Source: Ottelia alismoides
Taxonomy: Eukaryota; Streptophyta; Magnoliopsida; Alismatales; Hydrocharitaceae
Assembly (NCBI GenBank): GCA_037367405.1
Contig: JAZKJV010011400.1
Location: 248,001-312,000, forward strand
Length of the DNA: 64,000 bases
Reading direction: 5' to 3'
Every line of letters starts with the position of its first letter. Within the stretch, counting starts at the first letter, position 1. Positions 1 through 9,058 of this stretch are shown here, one piece after another. The notes beneath the pieces are model-generated. The model did no database searches. It was not told the DNA's origin and was given only the letters and a program-made list of their open reading frames with translations. Made by a program: the position numbers and the translations under genes.

Positions 1-214
1 CAGCGACACGTCGCTAGCGCTCAAGCTGCGCACCAGCGAGCAGTCGATCGCGAAAGCTCGTGGTGAACTGCTCATGCTGGACTTGATCGCTTTTCGCAAT
101 CCGCTGGTTCAAGTTCTATCGCTGCCCGATGTAGTCACTGAGCGCAGTGCTCGATCTCAGCTGACTGAGATGCTCTTGCAATTCGACCAGCAACCGGAGC
201 AAGTACAGCGATGA
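1..214 (+). CDS. Partial upstream helper ORF of the IS21-like element (C-terminal part)
   Basis: An open frame enters from the window edge at position 2 and ends with TGA at 212-214, overlapping the istA start as ATGA. The visible 70 residues include a stretch resembling a winged-helix recognition region (LRTSEQSIAKARGELLMLDL) followed by a Gln/Glu-rich tail. The stop/start overlap with istA implies translational coupling, so it is probably a DNA-binding accessory ORF of the element. The function is inferred from context only, and the N-terminus lies outside the window. Confidence 0.5.
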   Translation, partial: SDTSLALKLRTSEQSIAKARGELLMLDLIAFRNPLVQVLSLPDVVTERSARSQLTEMLLQFDQQPEQVQR

Positions 215-1722
215 AAGCGGCCATCTGGGCAGAGATCTGTCGGTTGCATGAGATCGAAAATCTCTCGGGCCGAGCCATCGCGCGCCAGCTTGGCTGCAGT
301 CGCGATCTAGTCAAGCGCGCGCTGCAGCTGGTTGATCCACCAACGAGATCTCCTCGACCTGTAAGATCCAAGCTTGATCCGTTCAAATCGCAGATCGAAG
401 CGATACTCGCTCGTTACCCAGACCTTTCTGCCATTCGAGTGATGGAGAAGATATCGCAATCGGTTGACGGACAGCCTGGTTACTCAGGTGGCCTGTCATT
501 ACTGCGTGGTTACTTACGACAAGTGCGGCCAACTCGCTCTCGCGTTTATCAGGATATCAACTACAGCCCTGGGGAAGCACTGCAGATCGACTGGGGCGAT
601 GCAGGCAAACTCAAGATTGGCAAGAGCACTCGACGTGTCTCGGTATTCGTCGCAGTTCTTGGCTACTCGCGCATGTGCTATATCGAGTTCACGCTTTCGC
701 AGCGCAAGAGCGAGTTCTATCGTTCGCTTGTCAATTCACTTGAGTTCTTCGGCGGCAGTCCTCGTAAAGTTATCTTCGATAATCTCAAAGCGGCTGTGCT
801 GAGTGGTTCTGGTCGCAGTGCTGTACTGCATCCGGAGTTCGCGGCTCTGTGTGGTCATTATCTGATGGAGCCAGTGGCTTGTGAGGCACGCGATCCAGAG
901 AGTAAAGGCAGAGTTGAGGCCAGCGTGCGCTATGTCAAACATAATGCACTAGCTGGTCGCGATGATGAACTCACCAGCTTCCAAGCGTACAACGATCTTG
1001 CCATCAGTTGGCGAGATGATGTTGCCAACCGACGCATTCATGATCGGCTCAAAGAACGTCCGATCGATCGCTTCACGCAAGAGAAACAGGCTCTTCGGCC
1101 ACTGCCAAAACTACGATTCGACACCGACGAAGTCGTCCTTACTTCAGTGCGATCAACTGCGCAAGTAATCTTCGAAACCAATCGCTACAGCGTACCGCCA
1201 CAACTGGCTGGCAAGACGGTGTTGATTCGGGCAAATAAACAGTACGTTGCGATCTGTCATCAAGCCGAGCAAGTGGCTGAACATGTGCGCTGCTACTCGC
1301 AGCGTGAAACGATCATCATCAAAGAACATCTGGCAGAGGCGATTGCCATGCGCAAGATACAACGTTCGCGAGACATTCACCGAAACTTCCTAGCCTTGGG
1401 TGAAGTGGCCCAAAGCTTTTACGTGGGGCTATGTAAGCGCCCAGTGAAACCAGCGGTTCACTTGCGCAAACTGGCCGATCTCATCGCTCTATATGGTAGC
1501 CAATCCGTGCTCTCAGCCATCGCAGTAGCCAACAGCTATGAGACTTTCGATGCAGCCTATGTGGAAACCATTCTGTATCAGCAGCGACGCAAACAGTCAT
1601 TGCCTTCACCGACCACCATCAAACCACAGCGTACGGATCTGACGGAGATCCAGCTCGATCCACCCGATCCAGCTAAATACGATCGCTTTATCGAGGATGA
1701 CGATGTCGACAGCCAAGTATGA
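211..1722 (+). CDS. istA: IS21-family transposase IstA
   Basis: This 503-residue protein has the usual IstA length. An N-terminal helix-turn-helix lies at residues 15-40 (region SGRAIARQLGCSRD). A DDE integrase core follows, with likely catalytic Asp127 (QIDWGD), Asp190 (VIFDNL) and Glu236 (KGRVEASV). IstA carries out strand cleavage and transfer for IS21 elements with IstB as ATPase partner. The gene overlaps the upstream helper ORF by ATGA and runs about 20 bp into istB. No frameshift or missing catalytic residue is seen, so it looks intact. Confidence 0.95.
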   Translation: MKAAIWAEICRLHEIENLSGRAIARQLGCSRDLVKRALQLVDPPTRSPRPVRSKLDPFKSQIEAILARYPDLSAIRVMEKISQSVDGQPGYSGGLSLLRGYLRQVRPTRSRVYQDINYSPGEALQIDWGDAGKLKIGKSTRRVSVFVAVLGYSRMCYIEFTLSQRKSEFYRSLVNSLEFFGGSPRKVIFDNLKAAVLSGSGRSAVLHPEFAALCGHYLMEPVACEARDPESKGRVEASVRYVKHNALAGRDDELTSFQAYNDLAISWRDDVANRRIHDRLKERPIDRFTQEKQALRPLPKLRFDTDEVVLTSVRSTAQVIFETNRYSVPPQLAGKTVLIRANKQYVAICHQAEQVAEHVRCYSQRETIIIKEHLAEAIAMRKIQRSRDIHRNFLALGEVAQSFYVGLCKRPVKPAVHLRKLADLIALYGSQSVLSAIAVANSYETFDAAYVETILYQQRRKQSLPSPTTIKPQRTDLTEIQLDPPDPAKYDRFIEDDDVDSQV

Positions 1723-2452
1723 TAAGCTGCGTGAGTTATTGACCGATCTAAAGTTGTCTTACATCGCCGAGCATTATCGAGAGACGCTGGATGAAGCTTC
1801 TCGCAAAAACACATCGGTACTCGACGTACTTCTGGAACTAATGAACGGCCAAGTCAGTGAGCGACTTAGTCGCGCATTGGCCCGGCGCGTGCGAGATGCT
1901 CATCTTCCCAAAGCCAAAACGCTAGCGGAATACAACTTCGACTTCCCTAAACGTATCGCCAAGCAGAAGGTACTGCGTCTATTCGACTGTCAATTCATTG
2001 ATCAGTATGGCTGCGCGGTTCTGATCGGACCGACCGGTGTGGGCAAGACGCACTTATTAACCGCGCTTGGTTACGTGGCATGTGAAAAGGGAATCACGGT
2101 TCGGTTTACTCGAGCCATCGACATGATCAACGTGCTGACTACAGCACAGCTTAATGGAACTCTGGAGAAGAAGCTCCGAGAGTATGTTCGTCCGCAACTT
2201 CTCCTCCTCGATGAGCTGGGATATCTTCCGATCGATAAACGCGGTGCGGATCTGATGTTTCAAGTCGTGGCAGCCCGCTATGAATCAGGCTCGATCGTCG
2301 TATCGACCAACCGAGCATTCAAGGACTGGGGCCACATCTTCGACGTCGATAATACGCTGGCTACTGCCATGATCGACCGGCTGATGCATCACGGGGAGGC
2401 GATCGTTATTCAAGGAGACAGCTATCGCACCAAAGACGGCACACAAGAATAA
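1703..2452 (+). CDS. istB: IS21-family helper ATPase IstB
   Basis: This 249-residue AAA+ ATPase has a Walker A at residues 109-117 (GPTGVGKTH) and a Walker B at 167-172 (LLLLDE). IstB assembles on target DNA and stimulates the IstA transposase. Of two adjacent in-frame ATG codons (1697 and 1703), the second lies about 6 nt after GAGG (1693-1696) and is preferred. The 5' end overlaps the 3' end of istA, the standard istAB arrangement. The protein appears complete. Confidence 0.95.
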   Translation: MSTAKYDKLRELLTDLKLSYIAEHYRETLDEASRKNTSVLDVLLELMNGQVSERLSRALARRVRDAHLPKAKTLAEYNFDFPKRIAKQKVLRLFDCQFIDQYGCAVLIGPTGVGKTHLLTALGYVACEKGITVRFTRAIDMINVLTTAQLNGTLEKKLREYVRPQLLLLDELGYLPIDKRGADLMFQVVAARYESGSIVVSTNRAFKDWGHIFDVDNTLATAMIDRLMHHGEAIVIQGDSYRTKDGTQE

Positions 2453-2930
2453 CCCTCGCCCGCTCTGGCCTCGCTAATCCTTCTGACTGAAGCATCAACG
2501 TCGATCTCTGGACACAATCAGTCACAGCTCAATCCCAGCTCGCACCTGGCGCAGACCTACCATCAGCCGCCAGGCAGTCGACCACGGGCGGCCTGTTCTA
2601 CAACCAGCATCTCGCTCTGAACGCATCAGCTCTACGCGACCCTCGTTAGTCAGTGACTAACATCGTTACCTGACGTTTACCCGACACAGCTAACCCACGA
2701 ACCGGCCTCGAGTGCGTACGCAGCGAAATGAGCGCCGCTGAATCCCCTCTCGACGCAAACTCACCAGTTGAAGCCTAGCCAGCCAGGCAATAACTCGTCC
2801 CAACACTAACTCCGCTGAAAAACCCAGCGTCGAGCTGGGCCACCGGTCCAGACACTTGAATACAACCAGCCAAAGTGGCAACATTCAAACTGCTGAAAAT
2901 GGCTCAGTTCGCATCGCTGGTAACACCTCT
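2453..2930. other. Non-coding stretch between two IS21 elements
   Basis: These 478 bp hold no convincing gene; the only open frame is a short minus-strand one without a ribosome binding site. It probably includes the right end of the first IS21 element, but I see no clear inverted repeat. Confidence 0.4.
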
Positions 2931-3066
2931 TAGCGACAATTAGAAATACCCTCGCCTAAGTGACGCTAGCATAGGGATTTATGGCGTCCAGCGACAATTA
3001 GAATTCCCCGCGCAGCTTGCGGGTGAGTTCAACTGATGGCAAGCAACTTTTCCACGGAGGCTTGCC

Positions 3067-5427
3067 ATGAAAACGGAGTGTGAGAAAGCACGTGTTCGTC
3101 GACTGTGCAATCAAGGACTGGATAAGACAGCTTGCGCAAGGAAGTGCAGAATGGATCGCAAAACAGTGTCGAGTATTCTCAGTGAAGAGCAGCCGCCAGC
3201 GCCAAGAGAGCCACGAACTTACCGAACGCGGAAGGATCCGCTGGCTCCCTTCTGGGCCGAGATCGAAAGCCTGCTCAAGCAGGACTCGAAGCTCAAGCCA
3301 TACATACTTCTTGAGGAGATGTGTCGTCGGCATCCAGAGAGCTTCTCCGCCAAGTGGCAACGTACTCTTGAGCGTCGAGTGAACATCTGGAAGGTCGAAC
3401 AGCAAGTCGAGCAAGAAGTCTTCTTTGATCAAGAACACGAACCAGGCGATGTCTTGGCAGTGGACTTCTCAAGCATGAATGAGCTCGGCGTGATGATTGG
3501 CCATCAGCGCTTTGATCACCTGATCTTTCACGGCGTGTTGACGTTCTCCAACTGGGAGTATGCCGAGGTCTGTCAATCAGAGTCCTTCGAAGCTTTGGCT
3601 GGTGGTGTTCAGCGATGCTTCCAGGCCATGGGTGGAGTAACGCTGCGTCTTCGTACTGACTCCTTGTCAGCAGCAGTGAACAACTTGAGCACAGATCGCC
3701 ACTTCCGTGCCAACTATCAGCGGCTGCTGAACCACTTTCAAGTTCAACCACATCGCATTAACGTTCGAGCGCCCGAAGAGAATGGCGATTGCGAATCATC
3801 GCATGGCCACTTCAAAGATTATATCGATCAAAGCCTTCGACTGCGCGGCGATCGAAGCTTCGAAAGTTTGACGCAATACAAAGCCTTTCTCTCCGAGTGT
3901 ACCAATGCTCGCAACGTCTCGCGCGAAGATCAGTTTCGCGAAGAGCAGTCGACACTGGCGGTGTTGCCTGCCAACGACTTCCCATGCTATACGCAGCTCG
4001 ATTGCACAGTTAACAGAAACTCAATCATTACCGTCAAGCAGAACCGCTATTCGGTTCCCAGCTGCTACATCGGTCGCCGCGTTAACGTGCGTGTGCATGC
4101 TGATCAAGTCGAGCTATGGTACGCCAGCAAGAAACAACTGGCTATGCCTCGGATGATTGGAAAGGACCAGGAATTCATTGACTTTCGGCATATGATCGAT
4201 TCGCTGGTTCGCAAACCAGGTGCATTCGCTCACTATCGTTATCGTGAGCACATGTATCCATCGGTTGAGTTTCGAAAGCTGTTCGATAAGCTGGTCGAAC
4301 GATTGAACGAACCTGCTGGTACGAGTGTCTACTTGCATGTTCTTCAGTGCGCCAAGCAAGAAGGATTGGCGGCAGCTGAATCGATTGCTCAGAAGATGAT
4401 CGCTATGGAAGATGCGCTAACCAAGAAGTCAGCGCTGGCCATGTTGAAAGATATTCAATCGACCGCTGTGTCGTCGGCCATTGAAGACTGTGAAGTCGAG
4501 ATAGCGGATCTCGATGATTACGACTCGCTGCTTAAGCACAAGGAGGTGCTGGATGAATCAGAAAGAAACCTCGACCACGAAACAGGTGGAGCCTGCGACG
4601 ATGCAACTCGACCCATCTGCGATGGTTTCCCGTTTGAAGATGTTGCGCTTACCGACGATGAGGACCAGTGCGATAACGCTAGCCGAGCAAGCAGCCAAGG
4701 AGAACTGGAGTCACTTGGAGTATCTCAACGAACTGACGATCCTCGAATGTCAGTCGCGATGGGAGAACCGAGTCTATCGCAGGCTGAAGACTTCACAACT
4801 GGAACGCAACAAGACTTGGGAGCAGATCAATTGGAATCGCCTTCCACTGCTGATTCGCCAACGCATGGAAATACTTCGCACTGGCGAGTTCTTGAAAACA
4901 GCCAGCAATATTCTGATTTTTGGTCGCCCGGGTTCTGGGAAAACGTTGCTACTGAGCGCGTTGGGCGATGCGCTCGTGAGATCGGGTCACACGGTATGCT
5001 TTGCACCGTGTGCAAAGTTAGTGCAACATCTGCTGGCTGCCAAACGAGATCTGAGACTGCCACAGATGTTATCACGGTTGATGAAGTTCTCAGTCTTGAT
5101 CATCGACGACCTGGGCTATGTCCAGCAGAGCCGCGAAGAGATGGAAGTGCTCTTCACACTCATCGCCGATCGATACGAGAAAGCCAGTATCCTCTTGAGC
5201 TCGAATCTGCCGTTCTCGAAGTGGGAGAGCATCTTCAAGGAACCGATGACTACAGCCGCAGCGATCGATCGACTCGTGCATCACAGCGTGATCCTCGAGC
5301 TCAACGTACCGAGCGCCCGATTGGAGGAAGCCAATCGACTACGAGAGGCCCAGAACCAACAGGTATCTACCTGATTCTCGACCTTTCCCAGTGGGGAAAT
5401 CTAATTGTCGCTAAAGAGGAAAACTAA
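3067..5427 (+). CDS. istA: IS21-family transposase IstA with a long open C-terminal extension over istB
   Basis: GGAGG lies 6 nt before the ATG. Residues 10-37 form a helix-turn-helix, and the DDE core shows likely Asp133 (LAVDFSS), Asp198 (LRTDSL) and Glu243 (GDCESSH). The recognisable IstA part ends near residue 495, where istB begins in another frame. This frame has no stop for another 290 codons, passes through all of istB and ends at 5427 within the right terminal repeats, giving 786 residues. The extension is acidic and Ser/Thr-rich with no recognised domain. It may be a non-functional consequence of stop depletion opposite istB, or a translated tail. Confidence 0.85.
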   Translation: MKTECEKARVRRLCNQGLDKTACARKCRMDRKTVSSILSEEQPPAPREPRTYRTRKDPLAPFWAEIESLLKQDSKLKPYILLEEMCRRHPESFSAKWQRTLERRVNIWKVEQQVEQEVFFDQEHEPGDVLAVDFSSMNELGVMIGHQRFDHLIFHGVLTFSNWEYAEVCQSESFEALAGGVQRCFQAMGGVTLRLRTDSLSAAVNNLSTDRHFRANYQRLLNHFQVQPHRINVRAPEENGDCESSHGHFKDYIDQSLRLRGDRSFESLTQYKAFLSECTNARNVSREDQFREEQSTLAVLPANDFPCYTQLDCTVNRNSIITVKQNRYSVPSCYIGRRVNVRVHADQVELWYASKKQLAMPRMIGKDQEFIDFRHMIDSLVRKPGAFAHYRYREHMYPSVEFRKLFDKLVERLNEPAGTSVYLHVLQCAKQEGLAAAESIAQKMIAMEDALTKKSALAMLKDIQSTAVSSAIEDCEVEIADLDDYDSLLKHKEVLDESERNLDHETGGACDDATRPICDGFPFEDVALTDDEDQCDNASRASSQGELESLGVSQRTDDPRMSVAMGEPSLSQAEDFTTGTQQDLGADQLESPSTADSPTHGNTSHWRVLENSQQYSDFWSPGFWENVATERVGRCAREIGSHGMLCTVCKVSATSAGCQTRSETATDVITVDEVLSLDHRRPGLCPAEPRRDGSALHTHRRSIRESQYPLELESAVLEVGEHLQGTDDYSRSDRSTRASQRDPRAQRTERPIGGSQSTTRGPEPTGIYLILDLSQWGNLIVAKEEN
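4553..5374 (+). CDS. istB: IS21-family helper ATPase IstB
   Basis: This 273-residue AAA+ ATPase has a Walker A at residues 124-131 (GRPGSGKT) and a Walker B in VLIIDDLGY. AGGAGGT at 4541-4547, 5 nt before the ATG at 4553, fixes this start over the upstream ATG at 4514. It is the IstA partner that supports target capture. The gene is nested entirely inside the istA open frame of the same element, which is unusual because istA/istB overlaps are normally short. It is only distantly similar to the istB of copy 1, so the two elements are different IS21 lineages. Confidence 0.93.
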   Translation: MNQKETSTTKQVEPATMQLDPSAMVSRLKMLRLPTMRTSAITLAEQAAKENWSHLEYLNELTILECQSRWENRVYRRLKTSQLERNKTWEQINWNRLPLLIRQRMEILRTGEFLKTASNILIFGRPGSGKTLLLSALGDALVRSGHTVCFAPCAKLVQHLLAAKRDLRLPQMLSRLMKFSVLIIDDLGYVQQSREEMEVLFTLIADRYEKASILLSSNLPFSKWESIFKEPMTTAAAIDRLVHHSVILELNVPSARLEEANRLREAQNQQVST

Positions 5428-5435
5428 TTGTCGCC

Positions 5436-6018
5436 GAACACTTGTATCGACGATCCTCATCGCTTTAAAAACGGTCGACAAGTGTCCGCTTATTTCGGTC
5501 TGGTACCGCGCCAGTATCAATCCGGCGAGACAGATCGCAATGGCCGCATCACCAAGCGCGGCAATCCGCTGGCTCGAACGATCTTGGTTGAATGCGCCTG
5601 GGCATCGCTGCGTTACAACCCTTGGGCCAAAGGCGTCTACGAGCGAATCAGTGGTAAACAGAAGACTCGCAAGAAGAAAGCCGCTGTGGCTCTGGCTCGC
5701 AAGATTGCTGTCATCGCTTGGGCCATGCTGCGCGACGAGAAAGATTGGGAACCCAAACGCATGATCGAAGTCAGCGAGTCCTTCGGCCGCATGCCCACTT
5801 CACTCAAAGAATCGCTCAGCGAGATGAAGCCCAAAGAGAATAGCGACCAGCGTAGAAGCCGACGACGCAGAGAAGCACGCGAAGCTCAAGCGGCAGAGGA
5901 ACAAAAAGCTACGAGCAAACCCACAAGTGCGAAGGCTATCGCTGAACAGCAGCGTACATCCACTTCAACCCAAACCACCAAACCACGGCAAGCCAGAAAG
6001 CCAGTATCTGCTAGCTGA
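5436..6018 (+). pseudogene. IS110/IS116/IS902-type transposase, 5'-truncated
   Basis: The frame encodes the C-terminal Transposase_20 region of IS110-family transposases, recognised by FKNGRQVSAYFGLVPRQYQSG followed within a few residues by GRITKRGNPLARTILVECAW. The N-terminal DEDD (RuvC-like) catalytic half is absent, because the frame begins exactly at the right end of the IS21 copy. No matching 5' fragment is visible left of that element. The last 60 residues are Lys/Arg/Gln/Thr-rich low complexity. It cannot encode an active recombinase. Confidence 0.85.
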
Positions 6019-6897
6019 TGCAGTTGCCATCGACGAACGAATCGGCCTGGCTTGCCGTTTAAATCAATGCCTTCGAGAACAACCAGTATTTTGCAGTGAT
6101 TGATAAAAATCGACGAACGAATTGGATCTCTTGGGCAATTAGAACGAGAAAGAGAGCGAAGCAATTGACTTGAAGTTTATCGAGGAAGAATTGGACTAAC
6201 GACAGTGTTTATTAACTGGGGCTCTGCCCCAGACCCCGAGATTTATCGCTTTGGGCCAAATGGATCAAGCTGGTGGGAGAGGCCACTAGCTGATGAACAA
6301 CTAGCAGCCCTCGATCCACTTGGCATCGACGCGGCGCTCGAGTTGCTTCTCAGCAGTGCTCTATCCTCCGCGAGATCATCCCAGTGTATTGACCAGAACA
6401 GACGTGAACAAGCAGGAGACGCTCAGAGAAACTAGATACGACTGATTACAAGGAGAAGACGTACCAATGGACGCATGCACCACTAACAGTTGACCCTGAT
6501 GCTTGAATACTAGGAATCGCTTCTGACACTCAGGGCGATGCAAAGCTATCAGACACGTCGCCCTAAAGAATGTGCCATCCAATGGAATCAATCAGCTTGC
6601 CGCTCACAGAAGCCACCAAGCAAGCTGCCCGTTTACTCACGGAACAATCTTACCTGAATCAAAGATGATTGAACCGTGCATGGATAAATGAGGGAACGCT
6701 GCCCGCTGCATAAGTGGGTACACCAGAGTCAAGAGCGTTCACACCTCGAATAGTCGCTTAATCAAACATCCTTGTTGTCGATCGATACTAACAGCTGAGC
6801 GCCGCCAATACCAAAGACAACTAACCGAGAGCTTTATCATGTAGAAAACAAAATGGCAAAAAACAGTGGCTAAGCCACTTGCAAACCCAGGACTTCA
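6019..6897. other. Gene-poor stretch between the IS110 remnant and the integron
   Basis: These 879 bp contain no gene I can support. A few short open frames lack family signatures and ribosome binding sites. A small palindrome (CTGGGGCTCTGCCCCAG) lies near 6217-6233. The stretch separates the transposon graveyard from the distal end of the integron cassette array. Confidence 0.4.
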
Positions 6898-6987
6898 TAG
6901 TCGTTTGCGATGACCGCGGTCGCCGCGATCGATCATCCATTGTCAAAACGGCCGGTCGGCGACTCCGGTCGATCGCTTGGTTCGTCG
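6898..6987 (-). repeat. attC site 1 (distal end of array, one core degraded)
   Basis: The right core is ggttcgtcg (GTT at 6980-6982). The left core reads gtttgcg and has lost the AAC present in every other site. The inner arms still pair (gcgatgaccgcggtcgccg against cggcgactccggtcgatcgc). It marks the array end. Confidence 0.75.
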
Positions 6988-6988
6988 A

Positions 6989-7339
6989 TTATCTTTGTAT
7001 TTGCTTAGCCTTCCACCATGGAAAGTATCTCACAACAGACTCAGGTGCAAAGGCTCGTAACGAACCAAATGCGATATATGTGACGAAAGAAGAGACAGCC
7101 GCGAGGACGGCAATTGGCAATGGAAAAGTCCGTTCGTGTAGCCACATCAAATTCGGAAACATCGGTCCGGTCCCGTTCGTTTGCCGAGCTGCCTCAACAG
7201 CCGGAAACAAAAGACCGGCTAGTCCGCCAATGAACGCAGCAACTACAACCATTTCACCGCACGGAATCACAAACAATGGCGGTTCCTTGTCTTGGCTAAA
7301 TTGAGTAGTCGGCGGTTCATAGGGGTGATCGCTATTCAT
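6989..7339 (-). CDS. Small membrane protein with N-terminal HPYEPP motif (cassette gene)
   Basis: This 116-residue protein begins MNSDHPYEPPTT. The HPYEPP box near the N-terminus resembles the NPY-x-P box seen in many small planctomycete membrane proteins. Two hydrophobic segments follow (about residues 28-50 and 75-95). The upstream in-frame extension overlaps attC site 2, so the internal ATG at 7339 is chosen. The stop is 2 bp from attC site 1. It is the last cassette gene of the array. Function unknown. Confidence 0.7.
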   Translation of the reverse strand: MNSDHPYEPPTTQFSQDKEPPLFVIPCGEMVVVAAFIGGLAGLLFPAVEAARQTNGTGPMFPNLMWLHERTFPLPIAVLAAVSSFVTYIAFGSLRAFAPESVVRYFPWWKAKQIQR

Positions 7340-7383
7340 GTTTTCGATGCCTGAACAACACTGGAGCGAAATTAGGTGGATCG

Positions 7384-7475
7384 ACGAACGACGAGCGTAA
7401 CCCAGCCCGAAGGGATTGGGTTTACTGTACCAACCAAGGACTCTTGAGGGCTTGGGTTCACGCCATTGTTCGCGT
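7384..7475 (-). repeat. attC site 2 (gagcgtaaccc type)
   Basis: Left core acgAACgac, right core attGTTcgcg. Arms gcgtaacccagccc and gggcttgggttcacgc pair. This is the attC type carried by every ORF-less cassette copy; this copy has small substitutions in the loop. Confidence 0.9.
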
Positions 7476-7851
7476 GGTTTGCCTAACCGACTGATGTCAG
7501 GCAGCCATACCGCCAAGGGCATGTCGATTGCATGCTTTCAAGCATGACGAACCCGCCATCTCGCTAACCATCATAGCACCCGCCACAATGCATTGCATCC
7601 ATGATTCGGCTTAACGAAGCGCTCAATGTTTGTGGACCACAACGTTCAGCTAACATGCCTGTAAGTCAATGAGCATGGTCGCGCCGGTCGCCCTGGTCCA
7701 GTACGTCATTGCATGGTCGCGCTGGGCGCCATGGCCACGTCGGTTGAGCATGTCATGGCATAGCCCGCGCTGGTTGCCCCGGTAGAGTATGTCCTTTGCA
7801 TGCCTCGCGCTGGTCGAGCATGTCAGTCATTCCGTCTGCAAGGCAAGCCAC
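7476..7851 (-). repeat. ORF-less repeated cassette body, copy a
   Basis: This is the most diverged of nine copies of a CATG-rich, gene-less cassette. It contains tandem degenerate units around 'CATGGTCGCGCTGGTCGCC' and ends next to cgcgaacg. No minus-strand gene is visible. Confidence 0.85.
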
Positions 7852-7941
7852 GCGAACGCCACGATTCAGCCAGCCCGAGCGGCAGACTTTGACCTAGTCA
7901 AACGCCTGATCGAGGGCTTGGTTGCAATCGTTTGTTCGTCG
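7852..7941 (-). repeat. attC site 3
   Basis: Left core gcgAACgcc, right core tttGTTcgtc. Arms cgattcagccagcccga and tcgagggcttggttgcaatcg pair imperfectly. Its sequence type differs from the flanking ORF-less cassette's attC. Confidence 0.85.
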
Positions 7942-7947
7942 ATTTTA

Positions 7948-8373
7948 TCACGTTTCTTCGCGCGAATGCTGAGTATCTTCTGTTACTTCGACTCCGAGCA
8001 GTCTATCAAGTTCCAACCAACAGTTTTGCGTGAATGCAAAAACCATCTCTTCGGTTGCCGATGGCGTTCGCTTTCGATATCCAGTCGCAAAGCCAAAATT
8101 GCCGAATTCCTGGCCCATTAACATAGAAAGCCGTAAGTCCTGCAGTTCCTTTTCTCTGGATTGAATTGATGCCCAATGCCAATGAGATAGCCAGAGAAGT
8201 TGCTCAATCATCTCACCAGCGAATGGTCGACTCGTTGATCCAATGAACATAGCAGGACGCTGGTGGATAAGCACGATTGAACGCAGTGCCTCGTTCAGAA
8301 TGTCCTGCGATGACTTTAGAAGTATTTCAGGCAATTGAACGTCCCAAGTCTGTCGACGAACGGCGGCGATCAC
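7948..8373 (-). CDS. Hypothetical cassette protein
   Basis: The maximal frame is 141 residues from a GTG that lies inside attC site 4. If translation begins within the cassette itself, a TTG at 8334 (128 residues) is the likely alternative. The soluble sequence contains HQRPAMFIGSTSRPF, a box similar to 'RPxMxIG' in other hypothetical proteins, and a Trp/His-rich stretch (LLWLSHWHW). No function is recognised. It ends 7 bp from attC site 3. Confidence 0.6.
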   Translation of the reverse strand: MIAAVRRQTWDVQLPEILLKSSQDILNEALRSIVLIHQRPAMFIGSTSRPFAGEMIEQLLWLSHWHWASIQSREKELQDLRLSMLMGQEFGNFGFATGYRKRTPSATEEMVFAFTQNCWLELDRLLGVEVTEDTQHSREET

Positions 8374-8446
8374 CTAGTCGCCGCGAAAAAACTATGATTT
8401 CAATCAGCGGCCGACCGGCGACTTAGGTGGATCGCTTGGTTCGCCC
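8356..8446 (-). repeat. attC site 4
   Basis: Left core acgAACggc, right core ttgGTTcgcc. Arms ggcgatcacctagtcgcc and ggcgacttaggtggatcgc pair. The 3' end of the neighbouring LRR-like gene runs into it. Confidence 0.85.
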
Positions 8447-9048
8447 CGTTCTTTAAATCCGGGCTCATTCGCCGCCGGATACGGGATGCGCAACTTGATC
8501 CGCGGGGGCAGCATTTCAAGTATAGCGATTTCATTTGGATACATAATGTGTTCGAAATGAACATCCGTCAAATCAGGGAAATCGGCCAGCGTAACAAGGG
8601 AGTCCTTTGACAGACGATCCATCTCGAACCCCATTCTAGTTATTGGTAAATCTCGTGCGTTTTCAAGAACAAGGTCGGCACCTTGCGTGTCGTAAAAGGT
8701 GAGTACTCGCACGTTCTTCAGTTGAGAAACAAATCGAGCGTCGTTAGGCGTAATCTCCGTCATTGAGAAATTGAGTTCCTGGAGATTCGCGACGCAGTCA
8801 GCGTCAAGTGCAAGCATCGGCAATAGCTTCGAGTCCATAACAAATACTCTTGGATCGCCGTTTTTCACACGCTCAAACGCGTCTTGTCGCCATTCTGCTT
8901 TCTGACGTTCGAAGGATAGGCGTTGCCGTTCACGTAAGTATGGGATCCCAACGACGAGCAATCCCGCGAACGCCGACAAAGCAACCAGTGCCACGAGGCA
9001 ACGGCGCGACATAAGAGGTTGTGACTCGCTGGCGCTTTTTTCGGTCAT
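8404..9048 (-). CDS. Membrane-anchored LRR-like protein (cassette gene)
   Basis: The 214-residue protein has a transmembrane or signal-anchor segment at residues 17-36. An extracytoplasmic part then carries leucine-rich-repeat-like strands (LQELNFSMTEI, LKNVRVLTFYDTQG, FPDLTDVHFEHI). The last 14 codons, including the Pro/Arg-rich tail and stop, are written in attC site 4, so the site supplies the C-terminus. A ligand-binding surface role is only an inference from LRR architecture. Confidence 0.75.
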   Translation of the reverse strand: MTEKSASESQPLMSRRCLVALVALSAFAGLLVVGIPYLRERQRLSFERQKAEWRQDAFERVKNGDPRVFVMDSKLLPMLALDADCVANLQELNFSMTEITPNDARFVSQLKNVRVLTFYDTQGADLVLENARDLPITRMGFEMDRLSKDSLVTLADFPDLTDVHFEHIMYPNEIAILEMLPPRIKLRIPYPAANEPGFKERGEPSDPPKSPVGR

Positions 9049-9058
9049 GGCTTTAGGG

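Larger units (their letters stand above)
1..2452 (+). mobile_element. IS21-family insertion sequence, copy 1 (left end outside window)
   Basis: A helper ORF, istA and istB are consecutive and overlapping, as in IS21-type elements. The left terminus lies before position 1. I could not identify the right terminus in the non-coding stretch after istB, so the end given is simply the istB stop. Confidence 0.75.
2931..5435 (+). mobile_element. IS21-family insertion sequence, copy 2, with doubled terminal repeats
   Basis: The ends carry two related repeats per side. On the left, TAGCGACAATTAGAAATACC is at 2931-2950 and AGCGACAATTAGAATTCCCC at 2990-3009. On the right, the inverted counterparts are GGGGAAATCTAATTGTCGCT (about 5393-5412) and GGAAAACTAATTGTCGCC (about 5418-5435). 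Multiple terminal repeats are typical of IS21-family ends. The element contains istA and istB and abuts a truncated IS110 transposase frame on its right, suggesting insertion into or next to that gene. Confidence 0.85.

Noticed and set aside
2690..2884. 64-codon minus-strand frame between the IS21 elements
   Set aside because: No ribosome site, no family signature and no conserved neighbour.
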